A DNA stretch of 64,000 nucleotides from Phaseolus vulgaris (taxonomy: Eukaryota; Streptophyta; Magnoliopsida; Fabales; Fabaceae), in contig NC_023759.2 in the NCBI RefSeq assembly GCF_000499845.2, positions 35,154,464-35,218,463 of the forward strand. The letters run 5' to 3'. Below, piece by piece: positions 11,668-22,897 of the stretch. Position 1 is the first letter of the stretch. Every line of letters begins with the position of its first letter. The translations under genes were made by a program, and so were the position numbers. The notes below the pieces were generated by a model. That model was not told where the DNA came from, made no database searches, and saw only the letters and a program-made list of their open reading frames with translations.

Positions 11668-12123
11668 GCCTGCACACAAAGTTCAAGAGATATGGAGATA
11701 AACCATGCGAATGTGCGGAAAGAAAGCACAAATGCAACGTTACAGTAACTAGAAGTAATATCTCCTAGAGTTTAGGGTTTCTTGAATCAAAGGGAAACCC
11801 AGAAACAGGAAGTGATCGGTGCAAAGATTAAGCAGCACAAGCAGTTATCCAGAACTAATAAACAGAAGTGAATAGAAGTTAGTGTTCATACCTGCAGACG
11901 ATGGTGAAAGAGAACAGAACGGCGTGGAAGAGGCGCGCGAAAGCTTGAGGAAGAAGGCGAAACGAACAAAGAGTTTCGGAGAATGATGTAACAAGCGATT
12001 AGACGCGCGTTTTCCAGTGTTTAAAAGCAAACGAAGAAGCGTAAGCGACGTTAAACCCTAGTCGTTGATCAAGGACACGTGTGCACAGATAAGACAGGCC
12101 CAGAAAGACGCCACTTTGGCACC
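11668..12123 (-). promoter_or_regulatory. Leader of the antisense gene in F, with a likely intron
   Basis: On the minus strand an exon-like stretch ends at a donor CTGCAG/GTATGA (near 11891). An acceptor TTTGTGTGCAG sits at about 11672, just before the start codon of the antisense ORF. The implied intron is about 220 bp in the 5' untranslated region. This is inferred from splice consensus only. Confidence 0.45.
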
Positions 12124-12132
12124 GTATTTATC
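12124..12132 (-). promoter_or_regulatory. TATA-like box for the antisense gene of F
   Basis: Minus strand GATAAATAC, preceding the putative leader. Element B has CTATAAATAG at the equivalent place (34301-34310), which supports function. Inference. Confidence 0.4.
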
Positions 12133-12203
12133 TCCTGTCGCACAGAGCCACGTAGATCACCCGGGGTGAGGACTTAGCCTCTTCACTGAATGAGTTACAG
12201 CTC

Positions 12204-12219
12204 GAGGTTGGGGGGCTTG
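12204..12219 (+). promoter_or_regulatory. Polypurine tract of element F
   Basis: GAGGTTGGGGGGCTTG directly before the LTR start TGTACCGACC. It sets F's orientation as plus. Confidence 0.7.
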
Positions 12220-13070
12220 TGTACCGACCAGTCCCCGGGCGTTGACCAACCACTGGTAACGTTGGTGCCACGTAAGCGGGTCCCAGGAGCAGCGCGGGCC
12301 AGTACCTCGCAAAACATGTGCGCCAAAGGAGCCGAGAGTGGTCAGACATCGGTCATCAGGATGTACCGACTTGCCACTCAACAGTGTGGAGAGGTCGGAC
12401 ATCGGAAGTCCAAATAGTAGAGATGATCCATGAGAAGTGGATCCCAGATCACACGCCAGTTATCAGTAAGGGAGAAGCCTAGATCACGAGTACCATGCGT
12501 GCAGAGTGGACGACGCGTTCAGGCGTGACACAAAGTATAAAAGCCACTGAAAGGATATGGTTAGCAAGGGCCACGATCAGGAACGAGTTGCATGCATGGT
12601 ACGTGAACAGCTAGAGCACTCTCAGAGGCGAGTGACCCCAGAGATAAGGTGCACGAGGAGGCATCTAGGTGGTCATCCTATCAGAGGATGCACTCCAGTT
12701 AGGGACCCCACGCGCTAGGTTATCCAGAGAGTAAGGTAACAACAGTGTTGGCCCCGCCCATCAGAAAGGCTCATTTTCAGGTAAACAGGAAACCCTAGTT
12801 TCAGTCTATAAATAGTAAGTTAACAGACTTGGCAAAGGGAGAATCCTCTTGCGCCATTAACACACACACACAACAACCAAAATATACAGTTTTTTGGTGT
12901 TTCCTAGCCCTAGTACTGACTTGAGCGTCGGAGTGCAAACGGCCGCTAGGGCGTCATTGTCTTTGTGTTTCCATGTGTTCATCACAGGGACAACATACGC
13001 GAACGCAAGGACTCTGAACGTGAGCGTGACGTAGACGTACGAAGGCGTTTCGAGTCAACTAGCATGAACA
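12220..13070 (+). repeat. 3' LTR of element F
   Basis: Starts TGTACCGACC after the polypurine tract; a TATA box CTATAAATAG lies at 12806-12815. Downstream is ACTTGAGCGTCGGAGTG, a block also seen in B (14745-14790, reverse strand) and the solo LTR at 60588 (ACTTGAGTGTTGGAGTG). It ends near ACA at 13070, where composition turns sharply AT-rich. The paired 5' LTR is not in the window. Confidence 0.7.
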
Positions 13071-14588
13071 AATTCAATTCCATACATAAAATTTAATAAT
13101 TTATAATTTGAAATAGTACATCAAAATTAATTTATTTAACTGTAATTTAAAATTACAATTCATGTTTCAAACAATTTAATTCATAATTTGTCTAATAATT
13201 AGTACTTCAAAACTATTAGATCATAATTTCAATTATTCAACTGTAATTTAAATATTAAATCTGTAATTTAAATAACTCTCTACAAACTTAAAAAAAATCG
13301 TATTTCTTAATATAATTTACCTTATCATCTACCACTATCATTTTAAATTCCATACATACAAATAATAAAGTTTTAAATTAAAATATGAAATATAAATTAT
13401 TAACCTTTAACCTTAATTTCATATTTCATTTCATAATTAAAACTTACACACAGTAATAATTTGTTGTTATTGAATCCTTTTTAATATTTTGTATATCTAA
13501 TTTATACAGCAAACATAAAGTTACACCTGAAGACGTCATCAATCTAATTGATTACAAACAGGCAGAGCGTAACAAGCCAGAATACATAATTATTATTAAT
13601 TAAGCATAATCAATTATGCTTAAAAATCTAAGCACTATTCTAAAATAGCATACCTTTAATCAATTATTGTCATCTAATTTATATAACATACATATTCATG
13701 ATGACAATGCAACAATAACATTGTAACAAAATATAAGCTATAATCGCTATTATTGACTTCAATATAATTGATTATGTTTAAAAAAAAACTTGACCATAAT
13801 CCATTATGACTTCAATCTGTAGACGTTTCAACAATACAATCACAAATCAATAACATATTTTAGTCATGCACAAATTAAGCAAGAACATGCATCTAATTTA
13901 AGAGGGTTTATGAAACTCGCCAAAATAAAAATAAAAAAAAGCAAAAATCCAGAAAAAAAAGTCATTTAAATAATAATTAAATATGTTTTACTTTTTTTTT
14001 ATAATTAATTTTTGTTTCTGGTCCAAATTTTATATCTGATGTTTGTAGCATAGAAATAATCAAAATTGATAATGTAAAATGATTATTAATTATTTTTATA
14101 ACTTTTTTTAAAATTTGTTGTTATTTTTAAAAGATTAGTACACACTATAATTATCTTCAATAAATTAATAAAATAAAATTCCAAATTAAAAAAAAAATCA
14201 TATAAAAAAATTTATTTTGATCAATTTTATATTACAAACACATAAAAAAAATATTTAACCAACAAAAGTCATATCATTTTATGTTCACATTATTTATGGT
14301 GAAAAAAAAAACATATTTAACCCTTAAAAAAAATCATACTCTGTTCACATGGTTCATAGTGAAACAAATAGACTTGGAGGGAGCTTCCTAAAAAAAAACT
14401 ATCGCCTTTAAGATATTTTGTAACTCAAAAAGTATTGAAGTGGTTTCCGTAAGCTACAAAGACCACCCTAGATGTCGCTTAACTTATCTCATTAGCATAT
14501 AAGTATAAATTATATAATGCAATAAAGATATATAATTTTAATTTGACTATCTTTCATAATTAAATTTGATTTTCTCATGAAAGAAAGT
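13071..14588. other. AT-rich spacer without genes
   Basis: About 1.5 kb of very AT-rich sequence with long A/T runs and no supported ORF. Two loosely similar segments near 14265 and 14325 share TTCACAT and ATAGTGAAA-like blocks. It ends with GAAAG (14584-14588), the left target duplication of element B. Confidence 0.7.
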
Positions 14589-15014
14589 GTTCTTCTATGG
14601 GATTGGAGCTTAGAAAACGATTGAAACTGATATTATGATTCTTTGGTCGGTCGATCGGCTTGCACTTTAGTTTCTCTCACTACAAGCTTCTTCCTCTCTT
14701 CTACTCGTTCCACTCTTCGACCTTCACGAAATCTAGACTCAGATGGTACCTGCAGAAGACACTCTAACGCTCAAGTCATATTTAGTATTTGACACTCGAT
14801 ATTCTGTGTACTTTGTAATGACGTACCTGATTCTTGAAATTTGTGCTATTTATATTGTTTTAGTGGACCTTTCTTATTGGGCCAGATTAGAGAGTTAGAT
14901 CATGTTTAGAAGTGTATTACCTAGCTCTTGATTGTTGATTAGCTTCACTAACTCGGCTTAAGCGTAATCGGATTTTTATAGTGTGGTCTCGGTCGTGCGG
15001 TCCCTACCACTACA
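14589..15014 (-). repeat. 3' LTR of element B
   Basis: A 426-bp LTR, plus-strand limits TGTTCTT and CCACTACA. The minus strand has a TATA box (AATATAAATAGC, plus 14846-14857) and then CTTGAGCGTTAGAGTGTC, the typical Tat block. It aligns with 50680-51134 through GATTGAAACT, TTGCACTT and GAAGACACT-type segments, with heavy divergence. The left flank GAAAG matches the right flank of the other LTR. Confidence 0.82.
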
Positions 15015-15034
15015 CTTGCCCCCTAGACTTGAGG
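15015..15034 (-). promoter_or_regulatory. Polypurine tract of element B
   Basis: On the minus strand TCTAGGGGGCAAG directly precedes the LTR start TGTAGTGG. This shows that 14589-15014 is a 3' LTR attached to internal sequence, not a solo LTR. Confidence 0.75.
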
Positions 15035-15171
15035 ATGGTAAATCTGAATAGTCTTTGTCCGAGACCGTTATGACGGTTGGGCTTCCTAAGGTTTGACGTG
15101 ACGTGGGGCGACGCCTGAACATGCAACGTGATGTGCATTAATGAGGTTTGTTTTTGGCGCCATTTGTCATG

Positions 15172-15201
15172 AACCGTTAGATCGAGGGAGATCTAACGGT
15201 T
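15172..15201. repeat. Perfect 12-bp hairpin in B's 3' untranslated region
   Basis: AACCGTTAGATC and GATCTAACGGTT flank a 6-base loop. A shorter stem (ACCGT/ACGGT) lies near 15064. The hairpin sits between the polypurine tract and the TATA box of the antisense gene. Function unknown. Confidence 0.7.
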
Positions 15202-15223
15202 GAGGTCATTGTGACGCTTCGTC

Positions 15224-16214
15224 TGATGGAGATCAAGCTCAAGTGGATATGGAGGCCAATCAACAAGATCAAGAAGAGGTAGAGGCGCAAATAGAAGACG
15301 CCCATGGAGGTCAAAGCCCACCTCAAAGGCTTACAAGAAGCATGTTCAAAGCTTTAGGAGCTAGGGGACAATTATTTTCTCTTTTTGTAATTTCTTTGGT
15401 TGAAGGTGCTTAGAGGGAAACATTAGAAACCTCTATTGTTATAGCATCTTTTAGGCTTTAGTTATGAGCTTTAGGAGGGGGGGTGCGTTAGTAGATAGGT
15501 GTAGGAGTAGAATAGGAGGTGCCAAAGTGAAGGAAGAGGTCACACCTTCCTCATGCATTGTTTTTGGCGCCGATTCTAGAAGCTTTTTAGGAGGGAGTTT
15601 TTGAATTTGTGTAGCTTGCATTTTAGCACCTTAGGCTATAAATAGAGGTGCTCCCTTTGTATTTTTCAGATTGGAATTGAGAGTAAAGAAACTATACTCA
15701 AATTTTGAGTGAGCATTGGAGAGCTTTTGAGCCTTCTTCTCTAGTCTTATCTTGATGGATCCATGGTGTCCTCAAGTGGCAGCAACACACTAATCTTGGA
15801 GCAGCCATCCTCCAAGTGGCGTGATCAATCACCTACTCTTCCATCTCCATAAGTGTTATATTCTCTAGCTTTGTTTCTTCTTCATTTTCATGTCTAGCGT
15901 AATTGTTCTTGCCTTTTTTTGGTTCGGCTATTTCCATTTTCCAGCAAGTTATTCTTCCTTTGTTTGATTTGGTTCGGTGTGTTTAATTTCCAGCACTTCT
16001 AATTCAGTTTGCTTATCTTTTGTTCCATTCTTTTCGGTTCAATTTGATCATAATTGGAACTTCCATATGAGTTTGGATTTGGTGCTAGTTTTGGTGAGTT
16101 CTTGACTTAGAACATTGATCCAATTCTAATAAAAGTGCCTAACTATTGTCCATCTCAAGTTGATTCCTAAGAAGATCAAGAATCTTTCTCTTCTATGCTA
16201 TTGGAATCACATCA
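15224..16214 (+). repeat. 5' LTR of element D
   Basis: 991 bp, TGATGGAGATC to AATCACATCA. TATA box CTATAAATAG at 15636-15645. Differs from the 3' LTR at about seven positions by eye, roughly 0.7%. Confidence 0.93.
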
Positions 16215-16216
16215 TG

Positions 16217-16234
16217 TGGTATCAAGAGTTTAGG
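16217..16234 (+). promoter_or_regulatory. Primer binding site of element D
   Basis: TGGTATCAAGAGTTTAGG, two bases after the LTR. It resembles the initiator Met-tRNA site TGGTATCAGAGC with an extra A. Confidence 0.75.
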
Positions 16235-17446
16235 TGTGTTCTTGTTTAATTTTTGAGTTGTGTAGCACTTTAATTTCAAGAGCTCTTTCATTTTCTTGCA
16301 ATTTAAGGTTCTGTTTTAGGCTTATTTGAGTATTGCTTGCTGTTTTAATTTTTGTGTCTATCATATGTTTGAGTATTTTCCTTTTTGAATCCATACAAGT
16401 TTTGTCTTAGTCTTGTTTTTCCATAATTGTCATCACTTCTAGTAGTACTGCTTTTGATTGTTTCTTGCTTTAGTGTCATATAATTTTCTGAATTTGATAT
16501 TGATCCTTTGTGCATTTTCTGTTTTAGATTGAGTTCATACTTGTATTCTAGACCTATACAAGTTCCTATACATCATTTTCCATTATGTCTTTGCTAGTTC
16601 ATAATTCTGTTTTTCATTCCTATTAGGATTCCTCTGTTTCTGAAAACGTGCTTACTGTTTTTCCTTATTGCAATTGATTTACTCATTCGAAAATTCTGAA
16701 ATTCTGGATTTGTGATATTCAAAGTGTTAGAAAAGATTAGAAAAAAGAATTACTCAAAAATTCAAAGTACACAAAAAATGATAAATAAAATAAAAAAAAG
16801 TGTACAATTCTGCCGAAAAGAATACGGTAATCTGGCAGCGATTTTGAAAATTTTATCTCAATTAATTGGCTTACTGTTTTTAAGTGATTCCAGTGCCATT
16901 ATTGAGTTAATATCTTGAAGTTTCTGTGGTTTAAATTTCATAATCCAGTTCGCTCTATATCATTCCAGTTAAATCATAGAACATCAAGCACAGTTTGCAT
17001 AAAAAAAAAATTCCAGTAGCTAATTTTTTTGTTTTCTTCATCTACTCTAGTGCTTTTCTTTAAGAATTCTTTTGTGTGCCTACTTTCTCATTGAGTTCTT
17101 TAATTTTCTTGCTTGTCTTTTGTTCATTAATCTTTGAGTTTGTCAAACATCTAGTATTCCTTTTGTTCTAGCCTTTCTTTGCTTATACTTTTCTTGTTTG
17201 TCTTTATTGCTTCATTGGTTTTGTGGTGGTTGACTTTGAGATTGGTGTGCTTGCTTTGACATCTTTCATTTGAGGATTCCAAGGCCTCAAGATCATATTG
17301 GTGCAAGGACATTATTTCTTTGAGAGTGACCTAAATTTTTCTGCCTAAATTCACTTCGGCAGTTTGCTTTGAAACACTCACTGTTTTTGCTAATTTTGTT
17401 TCTTGACTTGTTTGCTGTTTTGTGTGTTTGCTGTTTTTAATTTCAA
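16235..17446 (+). other. Untranslated leader of element D
   Basis: About 1.2 kb, T-rich, with no supported ORF. It is closely similar to the leader of element C (43769-44969), for example the GCATTTTCTGTTTTAG and CATCATTTTCCATTATGTC-type segments. Confidence 0.7.
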
Positions 17447-20400
17447 ATGGCTGGATTTTCAAGTGATGCATCCTACAAGCAGAATTCTCCTTCCAAAGCT
17501 TCAATCCTTGGTGAATTACATGAAGCACAAAGAACTATTAGACGCTTGGAAGAGAAAATGCAAAAGATGGAGGTCCAACAAGCTAGGCCATCTCCTTCTA
17601 TCCATGATGGGCATCATTCTCATAGACCATCTTCAAGAGCCTCTTCAAATGATTTTGGCCGTGAAGAAGAGCATAGGAGAAGGAGGAATCCACCACAATT
17701 TCATGGACAAAGACCTCATCATCAAGGAGAAAGACATCACTACGGCAATGGCTTCTATCAAGATGCAAAGTCTAGGCTTCCTTCGGTCAAGCTTCCTTGT
17801 TTTAATGGCTCTAGTGATCCTAATGTATATTTAGATTGGGAGGCTAAGTGTGAACAAATATTTGAGATCCATGAGATCCAAGATGAGCATAAGCTTAAGC
17901 TAGCCACCCTAGAGTTTAGTGATTATGCCATGAAATGGTGGCATGGAATTGTAAAGGACATTACCTATCACAAGGGTCCTCCCGTGGACTCTTGGAACTC
18001 TTTAAAGGATCATATGCGCGCTAGGTTTGTTCCCCCACATTTTAGGAAAGACCTCATGTTGAGACTCCAACAGTTTCAACAAGGCACGCTAAATGTGGAT
18101 GAATATTATAAGGAGCTAGAGACGCTTGTGCTTAAAATTGAATTAGAAGAAAGTGAGGAAGCTATGATTGCTAGGTTTGTGAGTGGTCTTAGGAAGGATA
18201 TTCAAGACATTGTTGAGTTACAAGAGTATTCATCATTGGGCTCTTTAGTTCATCTTGCAATGAAGGTGGAAGCCCAACTTGCTAAGAAAAACTCTTTCAA
18301 AAATGCTTCCAATGATGGATACTACTCCAAGTCTTGGAGAAACAAAATTTTTTTTTCTAAACATCCTTCCAAAGATTCTTCTTTCAAACCCATGGAAACT
18401 AAGCCATCTACTTCTAGGCCTAAATCTCCCACTAGAACGTCTAATACTCAATGCTTTAAATGTATGGGTTATGGTCATATAGCTGCAAATTGTCCTTCTA
18501 AACGAAGTATGTACATGCATGAGGGCATTGTAGATAGTGAGCATGATTCGGATTCTCCTAAGCATTCATTGCATTCTCATGCATCTAGTGAGGAAGAGAG
18601 CGAATGTCCACTTGAAGAGGATTTGTTAGTTGTGAGAAGACTTCTTGGACAAATTTCTCAACCTTTTGATGAAAGTCAAAGGGAAAATATTTTTCATACA
18701 AGATGTCTTATTCAAAACAACATTTGCTCTTTGATAGTGGATGGGGGTAGTTGTGCAAATGTGGCTAGTACAAGAGTAGTAGATAAGCTTGGATTGCCTA
18801 CTATCTCTCATACAAAGCCCTACAAATTACAATGGCTTAGTGAGGTAGGAGAAATAATTGTTAATAAACAAGTCCTCATCCATTTCTCAATTGGAAAATA
18901 CAAAGATGAGGTATTATGTGATGTTGTGCCCATGGAAGCCACTCATGTTCTTTTGGGAAGGCCTTGGTAATTTGATAGAAAAGTTTTACATGATGGCTTT
19001 ACCAACAAACTATCTTTTGAATTCCATGGGCACAAGGTTACTTTAAAATCTCTCTCTCCAAGAGAAGTCCATGAGGACCAAGTTATCATGAAGAAAAAGA
19101 GGGAGAGTGAAAAAGATAAAAAAGATACAAAAGATAAGAGTTCTAAGCCTACACTCCTTGTGTCTAGGCGTGAGATTGAAAGGGAACTAGTGGCTCATCA
19201 TCCTCTTTTTTTAGCCATCCCTAGAACTCTTAAGGTAGAAGCACTTGTTGATAGTCCTCATTGCTTGGAAAATTTGGTAGAAGAGTTTCAAGATGTGTTT
19301 CAAGATCCTCCAAATGGACTTCCACCTTTGAGAGGGATTGAGCACCAAATTGATTTGATACCGGGCTCTTCTTTACCAAACCTTCCAGCATATAGGACCA
19401 ATCCAAGTGAAACCAAGGAAATTCGCCAACAAGTTGATGCTTTGATTGAGAAAGGGTGGGTTCAAGATAGCATGAGTCCTTGTGCTATGCCTATCATCTT
19501 AGTGCCAAAAAAGGATGGCACATGGCGAATGTGTTCGGATTGTAGGGCCATCAATAACATCACAATTAAGTATAGGCATCCCATCCCTACACTAGATGAT
19601 TTGTTGGATGAATTACATGGTTCAAAAATATTTTCAAAGATTGATCTTAAAAGCGGCTACAATCAAATCCGTATCAAACCGGGTGATGAATGGAAGACGG
19701 CTTTTAAGACCAACTTTGGTTTATATGAGTGGTTAGTTATGCCTTTTGGTCTAACTAATGCACTAAGTACCTTCATGCGCCTCATGCATCATGTTCTTAG
19801 ACCATTCATTGGTAAGTTTGTTGTTGTTTACTTTGATGACATTCTCATTTATAGCTTATCTTTGGATGACCATAGGTTGCATGTTAGGCAAGTTCTAGAA
19901 ACCCTTAGGAAGGAAAATTTGTATGCTAATATTGCTAAATGTATGTTTGCTCTTGATCATATAGAATTCCTAGGGTTTGTTGTGAGTTGCAAAGGGGTCC
20001 ATGTGGACAAAATAAAGGTGATGGCCATTCAAAATTGGCCTACACCGAAATCTTTGAATGAGGTCCGAAGTTTTCATGGACTTGCTTCTTTCTATAGAAG
20101 ATTTGTCCCAAACTTTGGTACCATTGCTGCACCACTCAATGACATAGTGAAAAAGGATGTGGTCTTTCAATGGGGAGAAGCACAACAAAAAGCTTTTGAA
20201 ACTTTGAAAGAAAAATTGACTAATGCTCCCATCTTGGCCCTTCCTAATTTCACTAAGACATTTGAGATTGAGTGTGATGCTTCTAACATAGGTATTGGGG
20301 CTGTTCTCCTTCAAGAGGGCCACCCCATAGCCTATTTTAGTGAGAAATTGAAAGGAAGTCATCTCAATTATTCCACTTATGATAAAGAATTATATGCACT

Positions 20401-21036
20401 TGTTAGGGCTTTGTTCACTTGGCAACACTATCTTTTTCCCAAAGAGTTTGTGATACATAGTGATCATGAATCTCTTAAATATTTGAAAATCCAAAACAAG
20501 CTTAACAAGAGGCATGCTAAGTGGGTGGAATTCATTGAACAATTTCCTTATGTGATCAAACACAAGCAAGGCAAAGTAAACATTGTGGCGGATGCTCTTT
20601 CTAGAAGATACACTTTGCTAAATCTTTTAAGCTCTCAATATCTTGGTTTTGATCACATTAAGGAACTTTATCATGATGACCTTGATTTTTCTCTCATCTA
20701 TCAAGAGTGTCTTAAGGGAGGACACAAAGACTTTTTTATACAAGATGGCTTTCTTTTTAAAGGAAAACGTCTTTGTGTTCCTCAATGCTCTATTAGATTA
20801 TCTCTTGTTAGAGAAGCTCATGAGGGGGGTTTAATGGGACATTTTGGGGTTGCTAAAACTTTGGATGTGTTGCATGAACATTTCTTTTGGCCTCATATGC
20901 ATAAACATGTTCATAGTTTGTGTGATAGGTGCACAGCTTGCCGCAAAGCTAAGTCTAAAATGCATCCCCATGGTCTATATACTCCTCTTCCTATCCCTTC
21001 AATGCCTTTGGTAGATATATCTATGGATTTCATCTT
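17447..21036 (+). pseudogene. Element D gag-pol, proximal part (one nonsense codon, cut by copia E)
   Basis: The start MAGFSSDASYKQ is the first ATG after the leader. Domains: coiled-coil/His-rich N-terminus (about residues 25-100), retrotransposon gag (residues ~115-270; YAMKWWHGIV), zinc knuckle [14 protein letters not shown] (nucleotides ~18451-18492), protease ([14 protein letters not shown], ~18730), RT ([49 protein letters not shown] ~19825), RNase H ([22 protein letters not shown]) and the integrase zinc domain ([10 protein letters not shown]...[11 protein letters not shown]). Codon 508 is TAA where element C has CAA (RPWQYDRK), a Gln-to-stop change; the same frame then continues to 21036. 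Copia E interrupts integrase in the codons for ILGLPK. Related to element C throughout. Confidence 0.92.
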
Positions 21037-21041
21037 AGGCT

Positions 21042-22847
21042 TGTTGAAGATGGTTGCTGCCTCTTCAAGATTGTGTTTGATGAAGACTTATATGTAGTGT
21101 TTGATGAAGTCTTTTATGTACTTTCATGTATTTTTTGCTTTGCTTTAAGTGTGTCTTAGTTAGTGCTTAGAGGTTGTCTAAGAGTGGCTTTTTGCTGGGT
21201 AACTCACCTCATAACCACTGGCCATGTGCTAAGAACAAGCATAAGTTTTCTTAAACTGTTTTTCACATGTTTTACACAAAAACACGTTTACTGCATAAAA
21301 ATAAATCTGTTCTTTTCTAAATAAACAGATTCATTTTTTCACTGATGCCTTGGCTAAAGTCTTGTAAAAATTAGATTTTGTGCATCAGGTATTTTGACTA
21401 AGTCTTCTTCTTTTCAAAACGACTGAGTTTTAAATTGTTAAACTTTCTCTGTTTTCGTTTTGAAAAATAAATCTGTTCATCTGTAAATGAATAGATTCTT
21501 TTTGCCTCTGGTGCCATGTCAAGCTTAAACGTTTTTCAGTTTTATCTCAGCACCAGAATGGTTGACTAAGTCTCCTCACTTAACAGATTCTCTAACTGCT
21601 TTTGAAAATAAATCAGTTTATTTTATTTTCAATCTGTTCATTTTATAACAGCTTTAACTGTTTTTCAAAATTCTATTATAAGCTGGCTTTCTATAAAATG
21701 CAAACTTGTTTCTGAGATTAACAACAATTCATACATTTGCAAAAACGAGTTTTGACAGCAGAGAATTAAGTGTTTACAAAGGATTAACATTTGTTCTTCA
21801 AAGATTTCAAAAATCACAAAGTGCTTGTTCTTGGTTTGGTTCAAATAGCTTGGTGTGAGGTGCTGCTACTGTTCTAGCAATCTTGCCTACTGGTTTAAGG
21901 CAGATCTGTGTATCCTCAATCAGGTGTAGTCGTTTCACATCTCTTTCTTGTAATAGTTTGGTTGAACACTCTTCTTGATAGGTGTTCTTGAAGAGTGGGT
22001 GTGTGTGTATGCTGAAATAGGTTTTTTCAGCAAGAGTACCTAAGTTCTTGTAGGTTTCAAGAACAGTGGGAATTGTACTTGGTTGTACTGTGTGTTAGTG
22101 ATTTCCACCTGTTGTTGGTGAAGACTGGATGTAGCTCAGTTGAGTGAACCAGTATAATTGCTTGTGTTCATTCTCTCTCACTCTCTGCAATTTCGTTTCT
22201 GCATAATTGATAAAACAGCAAAGAAATAAATCTGTTCAATTGAAAATAAATCTGTTCTTTCTGGGCACTGTGCATACTGTTCTTGATTTCTGAAAAAGGT
22301 GTTTGAATCTGATAAGAACATATACAATCTGCTAAAAACCATTGGAACAGACTGACTGTGATAGGCTGCTTAAGAAACTGTCAATGCTATCAATTGAACC
22401 TTAAACAAATTGCTTAAAGTTGAAGCTTGCTGTTCTGTGATCCATTGTTCTTAATTTCTGGAAAATTGCTTGACATCAAGAAGAACACTCATAGTCTGTT
22501 AAAAGCCACTGGAACAGGTTGTTTGCAAAGGTCACTCAATTAATTAGCATGCTATCAATTGAACCTTAATCACTTGCTTGAAATTGAAACTTGTTGTTTT
22601 GGTATTTCACTGTTTTTCTAATCTGATAGTTGTGTGTGTGCTGCTGGAAATTCTCACTGCATAATCTTGTGATTAACCTTGTTGAATTAAAAGCTTTTCA
22701 AACAAAAACAGTGCTGAAATAAATCTATTCATTTTCACATAAATCGATTTATTTTCTGTAAAACTGGGTTAAACATTGTTTCTGCGAGAAAGTTTTAAAA
22801 GGTCAATTCACCTCCCCTCTTGAACTTTGACACTATTAAACCCAACA
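21042..22847 (+). repeat. 5' LTR of element E
   Basis: TGTTGAAGATGG to AACCCAACA, 1806 bp. TATA box TATAAAAT at 21692-21699. The motif AAATAAATCTGTTC and its inverted forms (GAATAGATTC, AAACAGATTC) recur at about 21299, 21466, 21607, 22225 and 22716. Confidence 0.92.
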
Positions 22848-22849
22848 AT

Positions 22850-22866
22850 TGGTATCAAGAGCTAGG
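22850..22866 (+). promoter_or_regulatory. Primer binding site of element E
   Basis: TGGTATCAAGAGCTAGG starts two bases after the LTR end. It resembles the initiator Met-tRNA primer site with an extra A. Confidence 0.75.
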
Positions 22867-22897
22867 ACTTGTATTTTAATCAAGATTGTTTGTAATA

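Larger units (their letters stand above)
8943..13070 (+). mobile_element. Element F: 3' part of a Tat-lineage Ty3/gypsy retrotransposon
   Basis: No gag-pol is in view; it should lie left of element A, outside the window. What is seen, in order, is an exon-like block (8949-9164), a 148-bp tandem array (9519-10490), an ORF on the opposite strand (10683-11667) with a spliced-looking leader, a polypurine tract (GAGGTTGGGGGG) and an LTR of about 850 bp. Tandem arrays in the 3' untranslated region and extra antisense ORFs between pol and the 3' LTR are known traits of the Tat lineage. GC content is visibly higher than the AT-rich spacer after 13070. The right border (ACA at 13070) is uncertain by a few bases. 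Confidence 0.75.

Noticed and set aside
12157..12417. Overlapping ORFs on both strands at the F polypurine tract/LTR start
   Set aside because: They span the non-coding LTR boundary and show no family motif; the GC-rich LTR simply lacks stops.
14589..15014. Independent solo Tat LTR
   Set aside because: It is followed on its own strand by a polypurine tract and element B internal sequence, and its flank GAAAG pairs with 51135-51139 rather than with its own other side.
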